Of a stretch of 64,000 bases of DNA, positions 8,357-16,207 are shown one piece after another. How positions within the stretch are numbered: the first letter of the stretch is position 1; the number at the start of each line of letters is the position of its first letter. The position numbers and the translations under genes are program-made. Under the pieces are notes generated by a model. It saw only the letters and a program-made list of their open reading frames with translations. It had not been told where the DNA came from and searched no databases. The DNA is from Bog-756 sp963701325 (GTDB lineage Bacteria > Actinomycetota > Acidimicrobiia > Acidimicrobiales > RAAP-2): the NCBI GenBank assembly GCA_963701325.1, contig OY969604.1, forward strand, positions 3,100,001-3,164,000, read 5' to 3'.

Positions 8357-9028
8357 CGTGTGTCGGGGTGGGGATGCCCGGGACAGACGCGCAACAGTGG
8401 TTGCCACTGTGTCGTCCGGAGGCGGATACCGCGGTTCCACTACGGGAGCACCTCCGGGGGAAGTGGCGCACACCACCAGTAGCGGAGAGCATGCCGACAT
8501 CCGAAGGACGCGGCGGCAGAGGGACCACGGATCGCGCTCCGTGGTCGGCGCTCGACCACGGAGGAAGGTACCCGAGATTCCCTAGAGGGATCCCTACTAA
8601 AACCGATTGACCCGGTGACCGGTCGGCCCTACGATGACCGGGGAGCACCGAGTGCGGCACAATCCGGGGGGGCTTCGTGGGACAAGGCGGAACTCCGGAA
8701 ACATCCACGTCGTCGGCGGGCAAGATGGGGGGAACGGTCGTAGTGCACAGGGCGCGGCACCGACTGGTCATCGACCGAACTCTCGGTCCGCGCCACACGT
8801 CGGCGGGTCGTGTACCGTGGTCAGCAATGGCAGTGGATCGTCCCGGCTGCTCATTACCGTCGCCATCCAAGTGGCACACGTTCGAAGTTGCGGGGAGCGG
8901 TTCCGCAACTCACCTTCCACCGGGTCCCCCGACGCTGGCTGCCCCCCTGCCCCTCGTGGTAGTCGGCGCCGGGGACCCGGCGGGCTCTCAGCTCGCAGGC
9001 TGATCGGATCTGCCCGCCGACCTGCGAC
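8357..9028. other. Intergenic stretch without a convincing gene
   Basis: About 670 bases between the hairpin and the end of leuD. Open frames here have mixed third-position composition (the one from GTG 8677 to 9003 is visibly less GC3-biased than neighbours) and no recognisable motif. The stretch holds a good promoter-like sequence at 8607-8635, a G run (8663-8669) and a small inverted repeat (GTTGCGG at 8887, CCGCAAC at 8903). It could encode a small RNA or an unrecognised small protein. Confidence 0.5.
8607..8635 (+). promoter_or_regulatory. Consensus-like housekeeping promoter
   Basis: TTGACC at 8607-8612, 17 bases, then TACGAT at 8630-8635. This is one of the best -35/-10 matches in the window. 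It reads rightwards into a stretch with no supported gene, so its product is unknown. Confidence 0.45.
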
Positions 9029-9622
9029 TCAGCGCGTAGTTGGCAACCAGCTCGGGCGCCGGGCCTCGTAGGCCTCGATGTTCGCTTCGTACCGCAGGGT
9101 GAGGCCGATGTCGTCCCACCCGTTGAGCAATCGGGCACGCGTGAACTCGTCCAGCGGGAACGTGGTCTCGATGTCTGCTGACGGCGCTTCGAGGGTCCCT
9201 CGCTCGACGTCGATGGTGATCTCCGTGGTCGGCTCGGCCATCACCGCGTCGAGCAGGAGCCGGCCGGTGTGTTCGTCCACCTGCACGGGCACCAGTCCTG
9301 CTTTGGTGCAGTTGTTCCGGAAGATGTCACCGAATCGGGGAGACACCACCGCTTCGAAGCCGTAGTCCTGGAGCGCCCAGACCGCATGTTCGCGTGAGGA
9401 GCCGATGCCGAAATCGGGTCCGGCGACCAGGATGGTGGCCCCGAAGAACTCCTCTCGGTTGAGGACGAAGTCGCGGTCGTCACGCCACTCGGCGAAGAGG
9501 CCGGCTCCGAACCCGGTCCGCTCGACCCGCTTGAGCCAGTCGGAGGGGATGATCTGGTCGGTGTCCACATCTGAGCGGTCGAGCGGAACCGCCCGCCCAC
9601 TCAGCAACCGCACGGCGCGCAT
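9029..9622 (-). CDS. leuD: 3-isopropylmalate dehydratase small subunit LeuD
   Basis: Small subunit of isopropylmalate isomerase (leucine biosynthesis, 2- to 3-isopropylmalate), pairing with the Fe-S subunit LeuC. It has 197 residues, normal for the family. Visible hallmarks are VDTDQIIPSDWLKR near the N-terminus, GPDFGIGSSREHAVWAL (the swivelling substrate-loop region) and FRNNCTKAGLVPV. The ATG shares one base with the leuC stop (TGATG), a typical coupled pair. Last gene of the greA-leuC-leuD set. Confidence 0.96.
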   Translation of the reverse strand: MRAVRLLSGRAVPLDRSDVDTDQIIPSDWLKRVERTGFGAGLFAEWRDDRDFVLNREEFFGATILVAGPDFGIGSSREHAVWALQDYGFEAVVSPRFGDIFRNNCTKAGLVPVQVDEHTGRLLLDAVMAEPTTEITIDVERGTLEAPSADIETTFPLDEFTRARLLNGWDDIGLTLRYEANIEAYEARRPSWLPTTR

Positions 9623-11028
9623 CAGTCGAGGTCCGTCGGTGCTGCGAAGTGCCCGGCCACTGCGGTGGCCGCCGCAACCGCCGGTGAGACCAAGTGGGTG
9701 CGGCCGCCCCGCCCCTGGCGCCCCTCGAAGTTGCGGTTCGATGTAGACGCTGCTCGTTCGCCCGGCGCCAGCTTGTCGGGATTCATGGCCAGGCACATCG
9801 AGCATCCCGGTTCGCGCCACTCGAATCCGGCCGCGGTGAACACCGCGTCGAGGCCCTCCTCCTCGGCCTGGGCCTTGACCCGGTGGGAGCCGGGCACGAC
9901 CAACGCCCGCATCCCGGGTGATACCGAGCGCCCCCGGAGGACCTCCGCTGCGGCACGGAGGTCCTCGATCCGGCTGTTGGTGCACGAACCGATGAACACG
10001 GTGTCGACGGCGATGTCGCGCATCGGGGTGCCGGCGGTCAGCCCCATGTACGCGAGCGCCCGGTCGACCTGTTCCGCCTCGTGTGCCTCGCACGCACCCG
10101 GATCGGGGACGATTCCGTCGATGGTGACGACCTGGGACGGGTTGGTACCCCAGGAGACGAAGGGCGCGAGCGTGGTGGCGTCGAGACGGACCTGGCGGTC
10201 GAACGTGGCCTGGTCGTCGGTCTGGAGCGACTGCCAGACGTCGAGCGCGGCCTCCCAGGCCGCCCCCTTCGGAGCATGGTCGCGTCCCTCCAGGTACCGG
10301 AAGGTGGTGTCGTCGGGGGCGACCATGCCGGCGCGTGCGCCCGCCTCGATCGACATGTTGCAGACGGTCATCCGGCCCTCCATCGAGAGGGCACGGACCG
10401 CGGGCCCGCGGTACTCGATGACGTGACCGTTGCCTCCCCCGGTCCCGATCAGACCGATGATGGCCAGAATCAGGTCCTTGGCGGTGACACCGGGTGGCAG
10501 GTCACCATCGACGTCGACAGCCATTGACGCCGGCCGGCGCTGGGGGAGGGTCTGGGTGGCCAGGACATGCTCCACCTCGCTGGTGCCGATTCCGAAGGCG
10601 AGCGCGCCGAAGGCGCCGTGGGTGGAGGTGTGGCTGTCGCCGCAGACGATGGTCATGCCGGGCTGGGTGAGGCCCTGTTCGGGGCCGATGATGTGGACGA
10701 TCCCCTGGTTGGCGTCGCCCATCGGATAGCAGGTGATGCCGAACTCGGCGCAGTTGGCGGCCAGGACGGCCAGCTGTTTGGCCGAGATGGGATCGGCCAC
10801 CGGGCGGTCGATGTCGGTGGTCGGCACGTTGTGGTCGGCCGTCGCGATGGTCAGGTCCGGGCGGTGGACGCCACGGCCCGCCAGGCGCAGACCGTCGAAT
10901 GCCTGCGGGGAGGTGACCTCGTGGACCAGGTGGAGGTCGATGAACAGGATGTCCGGTTCGTCCGCGCCTCCCGAATGGACGACATGCCGGGCCCAGACCT
11001 TCTCGGACAGGGTACGTGGCGCGCTCAC
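9622..11028 (-). CDS. leuC: 3-isopropylmalate dehydratase large subunit LeuC
   Basis: Aconitase-family [4Fe-4S] subunit of isopropylmalate isomerase, 468 residues. Fe-S cluster Cys are visible in FIGSCTNSRIEDL and in the C-terminal EPGCSMCLAMNPD pair. Other family landmarks are ATADHNVPT, CGDSHTSTHGAFGALAFGIG and STSNRNFEGRQG. The GTG start overlaps the stop of greA by GTGA, and the stop shares a base with leuD. Placing a transcription-elongation factor directly ahead of leu genes is unusual. Confidence 0.97.
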   Translation of the reverse strand: MSAPRTLSEKVWARHVVHSGGADEPDILFIDLHLVHEVTSPQAFDGLRLAGRGVHRPDLTIATADHNVPTTDIDRPVADPISAKQLAVLAANCAEFGITCYPMGDANQGIVHIIGPEQGLTQPGMTIVCGDSHTSTHGAFGALAFGIGTSEVEHVLATQTLPQRRPASMAVDVDGDLPPGVTAKDLILAIIGLIGTGGGNGHVIEYRGPAVRALSMEGRMTVCNMSIEAGARAGMVAPDDTTFRYLEGRDHAPKGAAWEAALDVWQSLQTDDQATFDRQVRLDATTLAPFVSWGTNPSQVVTIDGIVPDPGACEAHEAEQVDRALAYMGLTAGTPMRDIAVDTVFIGSCTNSRIEDLRAAAEVLRGRSVSPGMRALVVPGSHRVKAQAEEEGLDAVFTAAGFEWREPGCSMCLAMNPDKLAPGERAASTSNRNFEGRQGRGGRTHLVSPAVAAATAVAGHFAAPTDLD

Positions 11029-11519
11029 CCCGGTTCTCCTCGCACGGAGACGATGTCGACGCGGAGGCTACCCCCCGGGGCCGCGTACTCGACGGTTTCC
11101 CCCACACCGTGGCCAAGCAGGGCTTGGCCCAGGGGCGAGCCGGGCGAGACCACGGTCAGGTCGCCCTGGCGCTCCTCGATCGAGCCGACGAAGTATTCGG
11201 AAACGTCGTCCTCGTCGTCGCCCTCGTAGCGCAGGGTGATCACCGAGCCGGGCCCGATCGTGCCGTCGGCTGAGCCAGTCGACTCAACGACCCTCGCCGT
11301 CTTCATCAGGCGTTGCAGCAGGCGGATCCTCGACTCCATCTTGCCCTGCGCATCCTTGGCAGCGTGATAGTCGCCGTTCTCGCTGAGGTCGCCGAGAGCT
11401 CTGGCCGATTCGATCGCAGCCGCGATCTCCACCCGGCCGCGGGTGGTGAGGTCCTCGAGCTCGGCCTGGAGGCGCTCGTAGGTGTCGCGGGTCAGCTGGG
11501 CATCGGTGGTCTCGCTCAC
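11025..11519 (-). CDS. greA: Transcription elongation factor GreA
   Basis: Cleavage factor that rescues backtracked RNA polymerase. It has 164 residues from the GTG at 11519, chosen because a GGAGG lies just upstream and the coiled-coil then begins at the usual distance. The N-terminal coiled coil carries the acidic tip (SARALGDLSENGDYHAAKDAQ, the D/E residues that coordinate Mg in the polymerase channel). The C-terminal FKBP-like domain has GSVITLRYEGD, VSPGSPLGQALLGHGVGE and the usual ending. It is the first gene of a tight minus-strand set with leuCD. Confidence 0.93.
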   Translation of the reverse strand: MSETTDAQLTRDTYERLQAELEDLTTRGRVEIAAAIESARALGDLSENGDYHAAKDAQGKMESRIRLLQRLMKTARVVESTGSADGTIGPGSVITLRYEGDDEDDVSEYFVGSIEERQGDLTVVSPGSPLGQALLGHGVGETVEYAAPGGSLRVDIVSVRGEPG

Positions 11520-11663
11520 GGACCTCCAGGCTAACGGGTCGGGAGCGGGCGCCAGAGCGGGTAACCCGGCCCGACGCCGGGTCCGGCGACGTCCGGGAAT
11601 GCCGACTGGCGACATCCCGTGGGATGATCGCAGGACACGATCGTGTTGTGGAGGGAGATGGGC

Positions 11664-11744
11664 ATGGCAGACCTGCAGGGCATCTGGAACCCGCGCCACC
11701 ACGCGTTGGCCGACACGCTGCTCACAGGGCCGGCCGGAGGCTGA
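11664..11744 (+). CDS. Possible 26-residue small protein with strong ribosome-binding site
   Basis: GGAGGG at 11650-11655 sits 8 nt before ATG 11664. The short ORF reads MADLQGIWNPRHHALADTLL followed by TGPAGG and a stop, 31 nt ahead of the start used for the YbhN-like gene. No family recognised. It could be a real small protein or a translated leader; the evidence is only the ribosome-binding site and position. Confidence 0.3.
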   Translation: MADLQGIWNPRHHALADTLLTGPAGG

Positions 11745-11775
11745 GCGGACCTGTACGCGGTCGTGGGTGGCCGGG

Positions 11776-12933
11776 ATGGTCGAGCGTGACCGGGTGAGCA
11801 GCGTGCCCGGCTACGGAACCGAACCGGGTCCGCGGACGTTCGAGGCCCAGTTCGAGGAGCAGCAGAGGCGACCGATCCGCTGGAAGGCGGTGGTCAAGCG
11901 ATCGATCGTCGTCGGCGTGGCCGGCGTGGCCCTGTACCTGGTGGCCCCGAGCGTGCTTGCCGTCCTCGACTCGTGGCCCAAACTGGTCACCCTCAACCTG
12001 CTCTGGTTCGTTCCCGCGCTGCTGGCGGAGGGCGCCCACTTCGCCTGTACCTTCTCCCTCCAGCGCATCGCGCTGCGCACCAAGGCGTGGTTCTCGGTGA
12101 TCACTGCCCAGCTGGCGGGCAACGCGATCTCCCTCATCGTCCCCGGGGGCGCCGCGGCGGGGGCGGCAGTCCAGTTCCGGATGCTCGGGGCGACAGGAAT
12201 GGACCCGACCGAGGCGGTCAGCGGGCTGACCGCCTTCTCCTTCCTCGGCATCGGCGGTCTGCTGGCCCTCCCGGTCTTCGTGCTCCCGGTGGTCATCCTC
12301 GGGGCCCCGGTCAGCTCGGGCCTGGCCGACGCCGCGATCATCGGCGCCATCGGGTTCGTCCTCTTCCTCGCACTCGGAGTTCTGGTGTTGACGATCGACG
12401 GCCCGCTGCGGACCGTCGGTCGTGTCGTCCAAACGGCCTACAACCGTCTCTTGCGCACTCGGTTCGTCGGCAACCGCCTCCTGTCCAAGCGCACCCCGCT
12501 CAGCGGGGTGCCCGATCGCCTCATCGAGCAGCGCACGGTGATCCGGACCGTCCTCGGCCAGCAGTGGTGGCAGGCCACCCTCCTGTCGGCGGGCCGGCTG
12601 CTCTTCGACTACCTCTGCCTCCTGTTCTGCGTCCGGGCGGTCGGCTATCACCCACGTCCATCACTCATCCTGCTGGCCTACGCGGTTGCCGGGGTCATCG
12701 GCCTCGTGCCGATCACCCCGGGTGGGCTCGGGATCGTCGAGGCCAGCCTCTCGGGGTTCCTCGTGCTGGCCGGTCTGAGCGGGGCCGAGGCGGTGCTCGC
12801 GACATTGGCCTACCGGCTTGCCTCCTACTGGCTGCCGATGATGGCCGGGCCGTTCGCCTATGCAGCATTCCGCCACCGCTACCACGAGCCGGAGGCACCC
12901 CCGCCCATGTCGATCGAGGCGTCACCGACCTGA
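11776..12933 (+). CDS. YbhN/UPF0104-family membrane protein (LPG-synthase transmembrane-domain fold)
   Basis: 385-residue integral membrane protein with about eight helices after a hydrophilic, Gln/Glu/Arg-rich N-terminus. It belongs to the family related to the flippase domain of MprF: visible signs are NAISLIVPGGAAAGAAVQFRML, a YAVAGVIGLVPITPGGLGIVE segment (the conserved P-x-P-G-G-L-G motif) and EAVLATLAYRLASYWLP. Members are associated with movement or recognition of polar or isoprenoid lipids, but the substrate here is unknown. ATG 11776 is preferred; GTG codons shortly after are alternatives. It may be co-transcribed with the small ORF upstream. Confidence 0.75.
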   Translation: MVERDRVSSVPGYGTEPGPRTFEAQFEEQQRRPIRWKAVVKRSIVVGVAGVALYLVAPSVLAVLDSWPKLVTLNLLWFVPALLAEGAHFACTFSLQRIALRTKAWFSVITAQLAGNAISLIVPGGAAAGAAVQFRMLGATGMDPTEAVSGLTAFSFLGIGGLLALPVFVLPVVILGAPVSSGLADAAIIGAIGFVLFLALGVLVLTIDGPLRTVGRVVQTAYNRLLRTRFVGNRLLSKRTPLSGVPDRLIEQRTVIRTVLGQQWWQATLLSAGRLLFDYLCLLFCVRAVGYHPRPSLILLAYAVAGVIGLVPITPGGLGIVEASLSGFLVLAGLSGAEAVLATLAYRLASYWLPMMAGPFAYAAFRHRYHEPEAPPPMSIEASPT

Positions 12934-13033
12934 GCGCATTCGCATGGGGCCTCCATGCACAGCGGCTCGTCTGTTGATCGTGTGGGCTCGGAGACTGACT
13001 CTGTGGACTCGGAACCCGCCCGAACATCCTGGA

Positions 13034-13094
13034 ATTCGGTATATGGCATACACATACAACGCGGCTGCTCGTATGCATATGCCATATACCGAAT
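13034..13094. repeat. AT-rich inverted repeat (24-base arms) between convergent genes
   Basis: Arms 13034-13057 and 13071-13094 match at 22 of 24 positions (17 perfect outer bases, beginning ATTCGGTATATGGCATA) around a 13-base loop. It lies between the ends of two convergent genes, so it may be a bidirectional terminator. Its AT-rich, palindromic sequence differs strongly from surrounding DNA. Confidence 0.85.
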
Positions 13095-13183
13095 CGAGGA
13101 ATTAGCGCGGCGGTCTCACCCTGCTGCCGCAGGCCACCTCCGCATCAATCAACCGAGCTCGACGTAACCGGGATCGACCCCGA

Positions 13184-14788
13184 TCAACCGAGATCCACGT
13201 CGCCTCCGGCCCGGAGCGTGCCGAGCCGTCCGCACCCCTCGGTGCTGATCAGCAGGGCCAGGTGGTCGGGGTCGGTCACCTGCGCCCACGCTCGCCGACC
13301 CTCCGGTGTGCGGCAGGCCACCACCGCCCGCTCCGGCGAGCCGTCCCGTCCGAATGTCACCGAGTAGGTCTCGACGGTGACCTCGCCCTCGGCGTCGGCG
13401 TCCGGGGCGCACTGCGGGAGGGCGCCGATCCCGACCTGCGGGTCGGCCCACGAGAACCCGCCGGCCGTTTCGACCTTGGTCTCGGGTGGAAGGCCGGCCA
13501 CGAGATCGGCTGTTCCGGGGTTCCGAGGCGGATCCGTGCCGTAGATGCCGATGCTGTGCTTGGAGAGGTACCAGCCGAGGCCGGTGGCGAGGCCCATGGA
13601 GCCGGGGTCGTCGCGTAGGCGGCCGACCAGCGAGGCCAGCGCGTGGGTGCCGTAGTTGTTTCCCGGCCCGCCACCGAAGGTCAACCCCCCGGTGGCCGTG
13701 AGGGGGCGGTCGGTCTCGTCGTCGCGGAGCCCGAGCTCCGCGGCAGCGATGGTGACCGCTGAGGGGAAGCAGGAGTAGAGGTCGAGGTGGGCGATGTCGC
13801 CGATAGCGGTCCCGGCCAGGGCGAGGGCCGAGCGGCCCGCCAGCCGGATGGCCGGCGAGGAGTGGAAGTCGGCCCGGTGCGAGAGGAACCAGTGGTCCTC
13901 CGCGTCAGCCCCGGCCAGGGGGAAGACCCAGCGGTCGCGGGGGACGCCGGCCGCCTCGGCAGCGGCGGCCGAGCAAAGGATGGCCGCTGCACCTTGGTCG
14001 ACCTGCATGTTGGCGGTGAGCAGCTTCGTGTACGGGTAGGCGATCATCCGGTTGGCCTCTGTCGGGGTGATCAGATCCGAGGGGGAGTGCGGATCACGCA
14101 ACCAGGCATGGGGGTTGCCCGCTGCCACCTCCGAGAACCGTGACCAGAGTGATCCGATGTGCTCGAGGTGCTCCTCCAGGGTGCGCCCCGCCTCGGCACG
14201 CAGGGCATTCTCGAAGAGGGGAAAGACGTGGATGGGCAGGTCGAGCCCGCGTTCCTCCTCCGCGCTGGTGGTGGGACTGCGATCGCTGCCGAACCGGGTC
14301 GGCGGCTCGGTATCTGCCGCCCCGACCGTCCACGGCATGACCGGCCGGTCGGGGTGCCGGCGGGCTGCCGCCCGGGTGTAGACGCAGTCGGCTCCGACCA
14401 GGACGGCCACGTCGAGGTCGCCCCGGCCGATGTCGAGCGCGGTGGCATTGACCAGGGCCTGGGGAGTGTTGCCCCCGGTGGTGCTGACCAGCAGCTCCGG
14501 CGGCTCGATCCCGAGCATTGCGGCCAGTAGGGCCCCTGGATTGACGTAGTCCCAGCTCAGCGGGTTGGCGACCCGCAGCGACTGGCTGCGGGCCAGCAGG
14601 GCCCGTCCGGCCCGGGCCGGGGCGCCGGGCCCGGCACCGTCGCAGTCCTCGACGGCTGCGCCGACGGCCTCGAGCATCAGGCGGATCGGCTCGGGACGGT
14701 CGGCCAGGGAGCCCTCCCCCTCGGTCCCGGGCCGGTTGGTCACCTGTCCGACCCCGACGACGACCGGGGTGCTGGGGTCGATCTTCAT
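13184..14788 (-). CDS. Thiolase-superfamily acetyl-CoA acetyltransferase-like protein
   Basis: 534 residues, longer than a biosynthetic thiolase (about 395). The N-terminus is thiolase-like (STPVVVGVGQVTNRPG) with LLVSTTGGNTPQALVNATALDIG where a thiolase has its nucleophile loop. The catalytic Cys is not evident: Thr/Gly replace it. A later IAHLDLYSCFPSAVTIAAAELG contains a Cys, and GGLTFGGGPGNNYGTHAL corresponds to the GG-H-P-G-type region. The last ~80 residues form an extra C-terminal OB-like domain seen in actinobacterial acetyl-CoA acetyltransferases of this type. Divergent from glyA. Probably acyl-CoA metabolism; substrate unknown. Confidence 0.7.
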   Translation of the reverse strand: MKIDPSTPVVVGVGQVTNRPGTEGEGSLADRPEPIRLMLEAVGAAVEDCDGAGPGAPARAGRALLARSQSLRVANPLSWDYVNPGALLAAMLGIEPPELLVSTTGGNTPQALVNATALDIGRGDLDVAVLVGADCVYTRAAARRHPDRPVMPWTVGAADTEPPTRFGSDRSPTTSAEEERGLDLPIHVFPLFENALRAEAGRTLEEHLEHIGSLWSRFSEVAAGNPHAWLRDPHSPSDLITPTEANRMIAYPYTKLLTANMQVDQGAAAILCSAAAAEAAGVPRDRWVFPLAGADAEDHWFLSHRADFHSSPAIRLAGRSALALAGTAIGDIAHLDLYSCFPSAVTIAAAELGLRDDETDRPLTATGGLTFGGGPGNNYGTHALASLVGRLRDDPGSMGLATGLGWYLSKHSIGIYGTDPPRNPGTADLVAGLPPETKVETAGGFSWADPQVGIGALPQCAPDADAEGEVTVETYSVTFGRDGSPERAVVACRTPEGRRAWAQVTDPDHLALLISTEGCGRLGTLRAGGDVDLG

Positions 14789-14836
14789 CAAGTCAACGAG
14801 CCTACCGGAGGGCTGTCGGGGCCGATCGGCCCTCGG

Positions 14837-14842
14837 TACACT
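14837..14842 (+). promoter_or_regulatory. -10 element of a leaderless glyA transcript
   Basis: TACACT at 14837-14842, then six bases, then the glyA ATG. This geometry puts the transcript start at or next to the start codon, and no ribosome-binding site is visible. Confidence 0.5.
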
Positions 14843-14848
14843 CGGGCC

Positions 14849-16171
14849 ATGCGAACCGCGGCAGGATCGGACAGCTCGCACCTCTCCTCCCCGTTCGACG
14901 CCTGGCTGGCCGGGGACCCGGAGCTGCTCGGACTGCTCGGCGCGGAGGCCGAGCGCCAGTCGACGACCCTCCAGCTCATCGCCTCGGAGAACTTCGCCTC
15001 GCCGGCCGTGCTGGCCGCCACCGGGTCCATCCTCACCAACAAGTACGCCGAGGGCTACCCGGGGCGCCGCTACTACGGCGGCAACCAGGTCGTCGACCGG
15101 GTCGAGGACCTGGCCCGCGAGCGGCTGGTCGCGCTGTTCGGGGCCGAGCACGCCAACGTGCAGCCCCACGCCGGGGCCAGCGCCAACCTGGCCGCCTACC
15201 GGGCGCTCGTCGAGCCGGGGGAGACGATCCTGGCGATGCGCCTCGACCAGGGTGGCCACCTCACCCACGGGTCGCCCACATCGATCACCTCCAAGATCTG
15301 GCGGTTCGTCTCCTACGGCGTGTCCGCGGCCTCGGACGACCCGGACAAGCCAGGGGAGATCATCGACTTCGACCAGGTCGCCGACGTGGCACGTCGAGAA
15401 CGGCCCCAGCTCATCGTGGCCGGGGCGACCGCGTACGCCCGAATCATCGACCCGTTGCCGTTCCGTGAGATCGCCGACTCGGTCGGGGCCCGGTTCCTGT
15501 TCGACGCCGCCCACCCCGCCGGCCTCATCGCCGGGGGTGTCCACCCGTCACCGGTCGGGATCGCCGACGTGGTGACCTTCACCACCCACAAGACGCTGCG
15601 CGGCCCGCGTGGTGGCGCCATCCTCTGTTCGTCGGAGCTGGCCAAGTCGATCGACAGCGCCGTGTTCCCGGGCCTCCAGGGCGGTCCCCTCGAGCACGTG
15701 ATCGCGGCCAAGGCGGTGGCCTTCGCCGAGGCGGCTCGGCCCGAGTTCCGCGTCTACGCGGCACGGGTGGTGGCCAACGCCCGGGCCCTCGGCGCGGCGC
15801 TGGCCGACGGCGGATTCCGCCTGGTCTCGGGTGGCACCGAGAACCACCAGGTCCTCATCGACCTCCGCTCCTTCGATGCCGAGCTCACCGGCAAGGAGGC
15901 CCAGGAGGTCCTGGACCGGGCCGGCATCACCTGCAACCGCAACGCCATCCCCGACGATCCCCGCCCGCCCTACGTGAGCTCGGGCTTGCGCCTGGGGTCG
16001 GCCGCCCAGACCACCGCCGGTATGGGCGAGGACGAGATGCGCGAGGTCGGCGCCCTCATCGGCCGGACCCTGCGCAGCCGCGGGGACGAGCGAGCCCTCG
16101 AGACCGTGCGGACAGAGGTCCGTGCGCTCTGCCACCGCTTTCCTCCCTATCCGACGCTGTCCGGGGCGTGA
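14849..16171 (+). CDS. glyA: Serine hydroxymethyltransferase GlyA
   Basis: PLP enzyme interconverting serine and glycine and charging tetrahydrofolate with one-carbon units; cytoplasmic. It has 440 residues. Hallmarks: LQLIASENFASPAVL near the N-terminus, NKYAEGYPGRRYYGG, NVQPHAGASANLAAY, FDAAHPAGLIAGGVHPSP and the PLP lysine in TFTTHKTLRGPRGG (about residue 248). The first ~20 residues are a variable extension. Expression appears to be leaderless. It is followed closely by the WecA-like gene. Confidence 0.96.
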   Translation: MRTAAGSDSSHLSSPFDAWLAGDPELLGLLGAEAERQSTTLQLIASENFASPAVLAATGSILTNKYAEGYPGRRYYGGNQVVDRVEDLARERLVALFGAEHANVQPHAGASANLAAYRALVEPGETILAMRLDQGGHLTHGSPTSITSKIWRFVSYGVSAASDDPDKPGEIIDFDQVADVARRERPQLIVAGATAYARIIDPLPFREIADSVGARFLFDAAHPAGLIAGGVHPSPVGIADVVTFTTHKTLRGPRGGAILCSSELAKSIDSAVFPGLQGGPLEHVIAAKAVAFAEAARPEFRVYAARVVANARALGAALADGGFRLVSGGTENHQVLIDLRSFDAELTGKEAQEVLDRAGITCNRNAIPDDPRPPYVSSGLRLGSAAQTTAGMGEDEMREVGALIGRTLRSRGDERALETVRTEVRALCHRFPPYPTLSGA

Positions 16172-16207
16172 TCCCCGGGGCGCTGGGCCGACGTTCAGGG
16201 TGACCCG

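Noticed and set aside
8277..8879. 200-codon minus-strand ORF
   Set aside because: It spans the hairpin and promoter, is Pro/Arg/Ser-rich as expected of chance frames in GC-rich DNA, and has no motif.
8677..9003. 108-codon ORF after the 8607 promoter
   Set aside because: Third-codon GC is clearly below that of neighbours, no recognisable domain, and composition looks random; kept only as a note in the gap entry.
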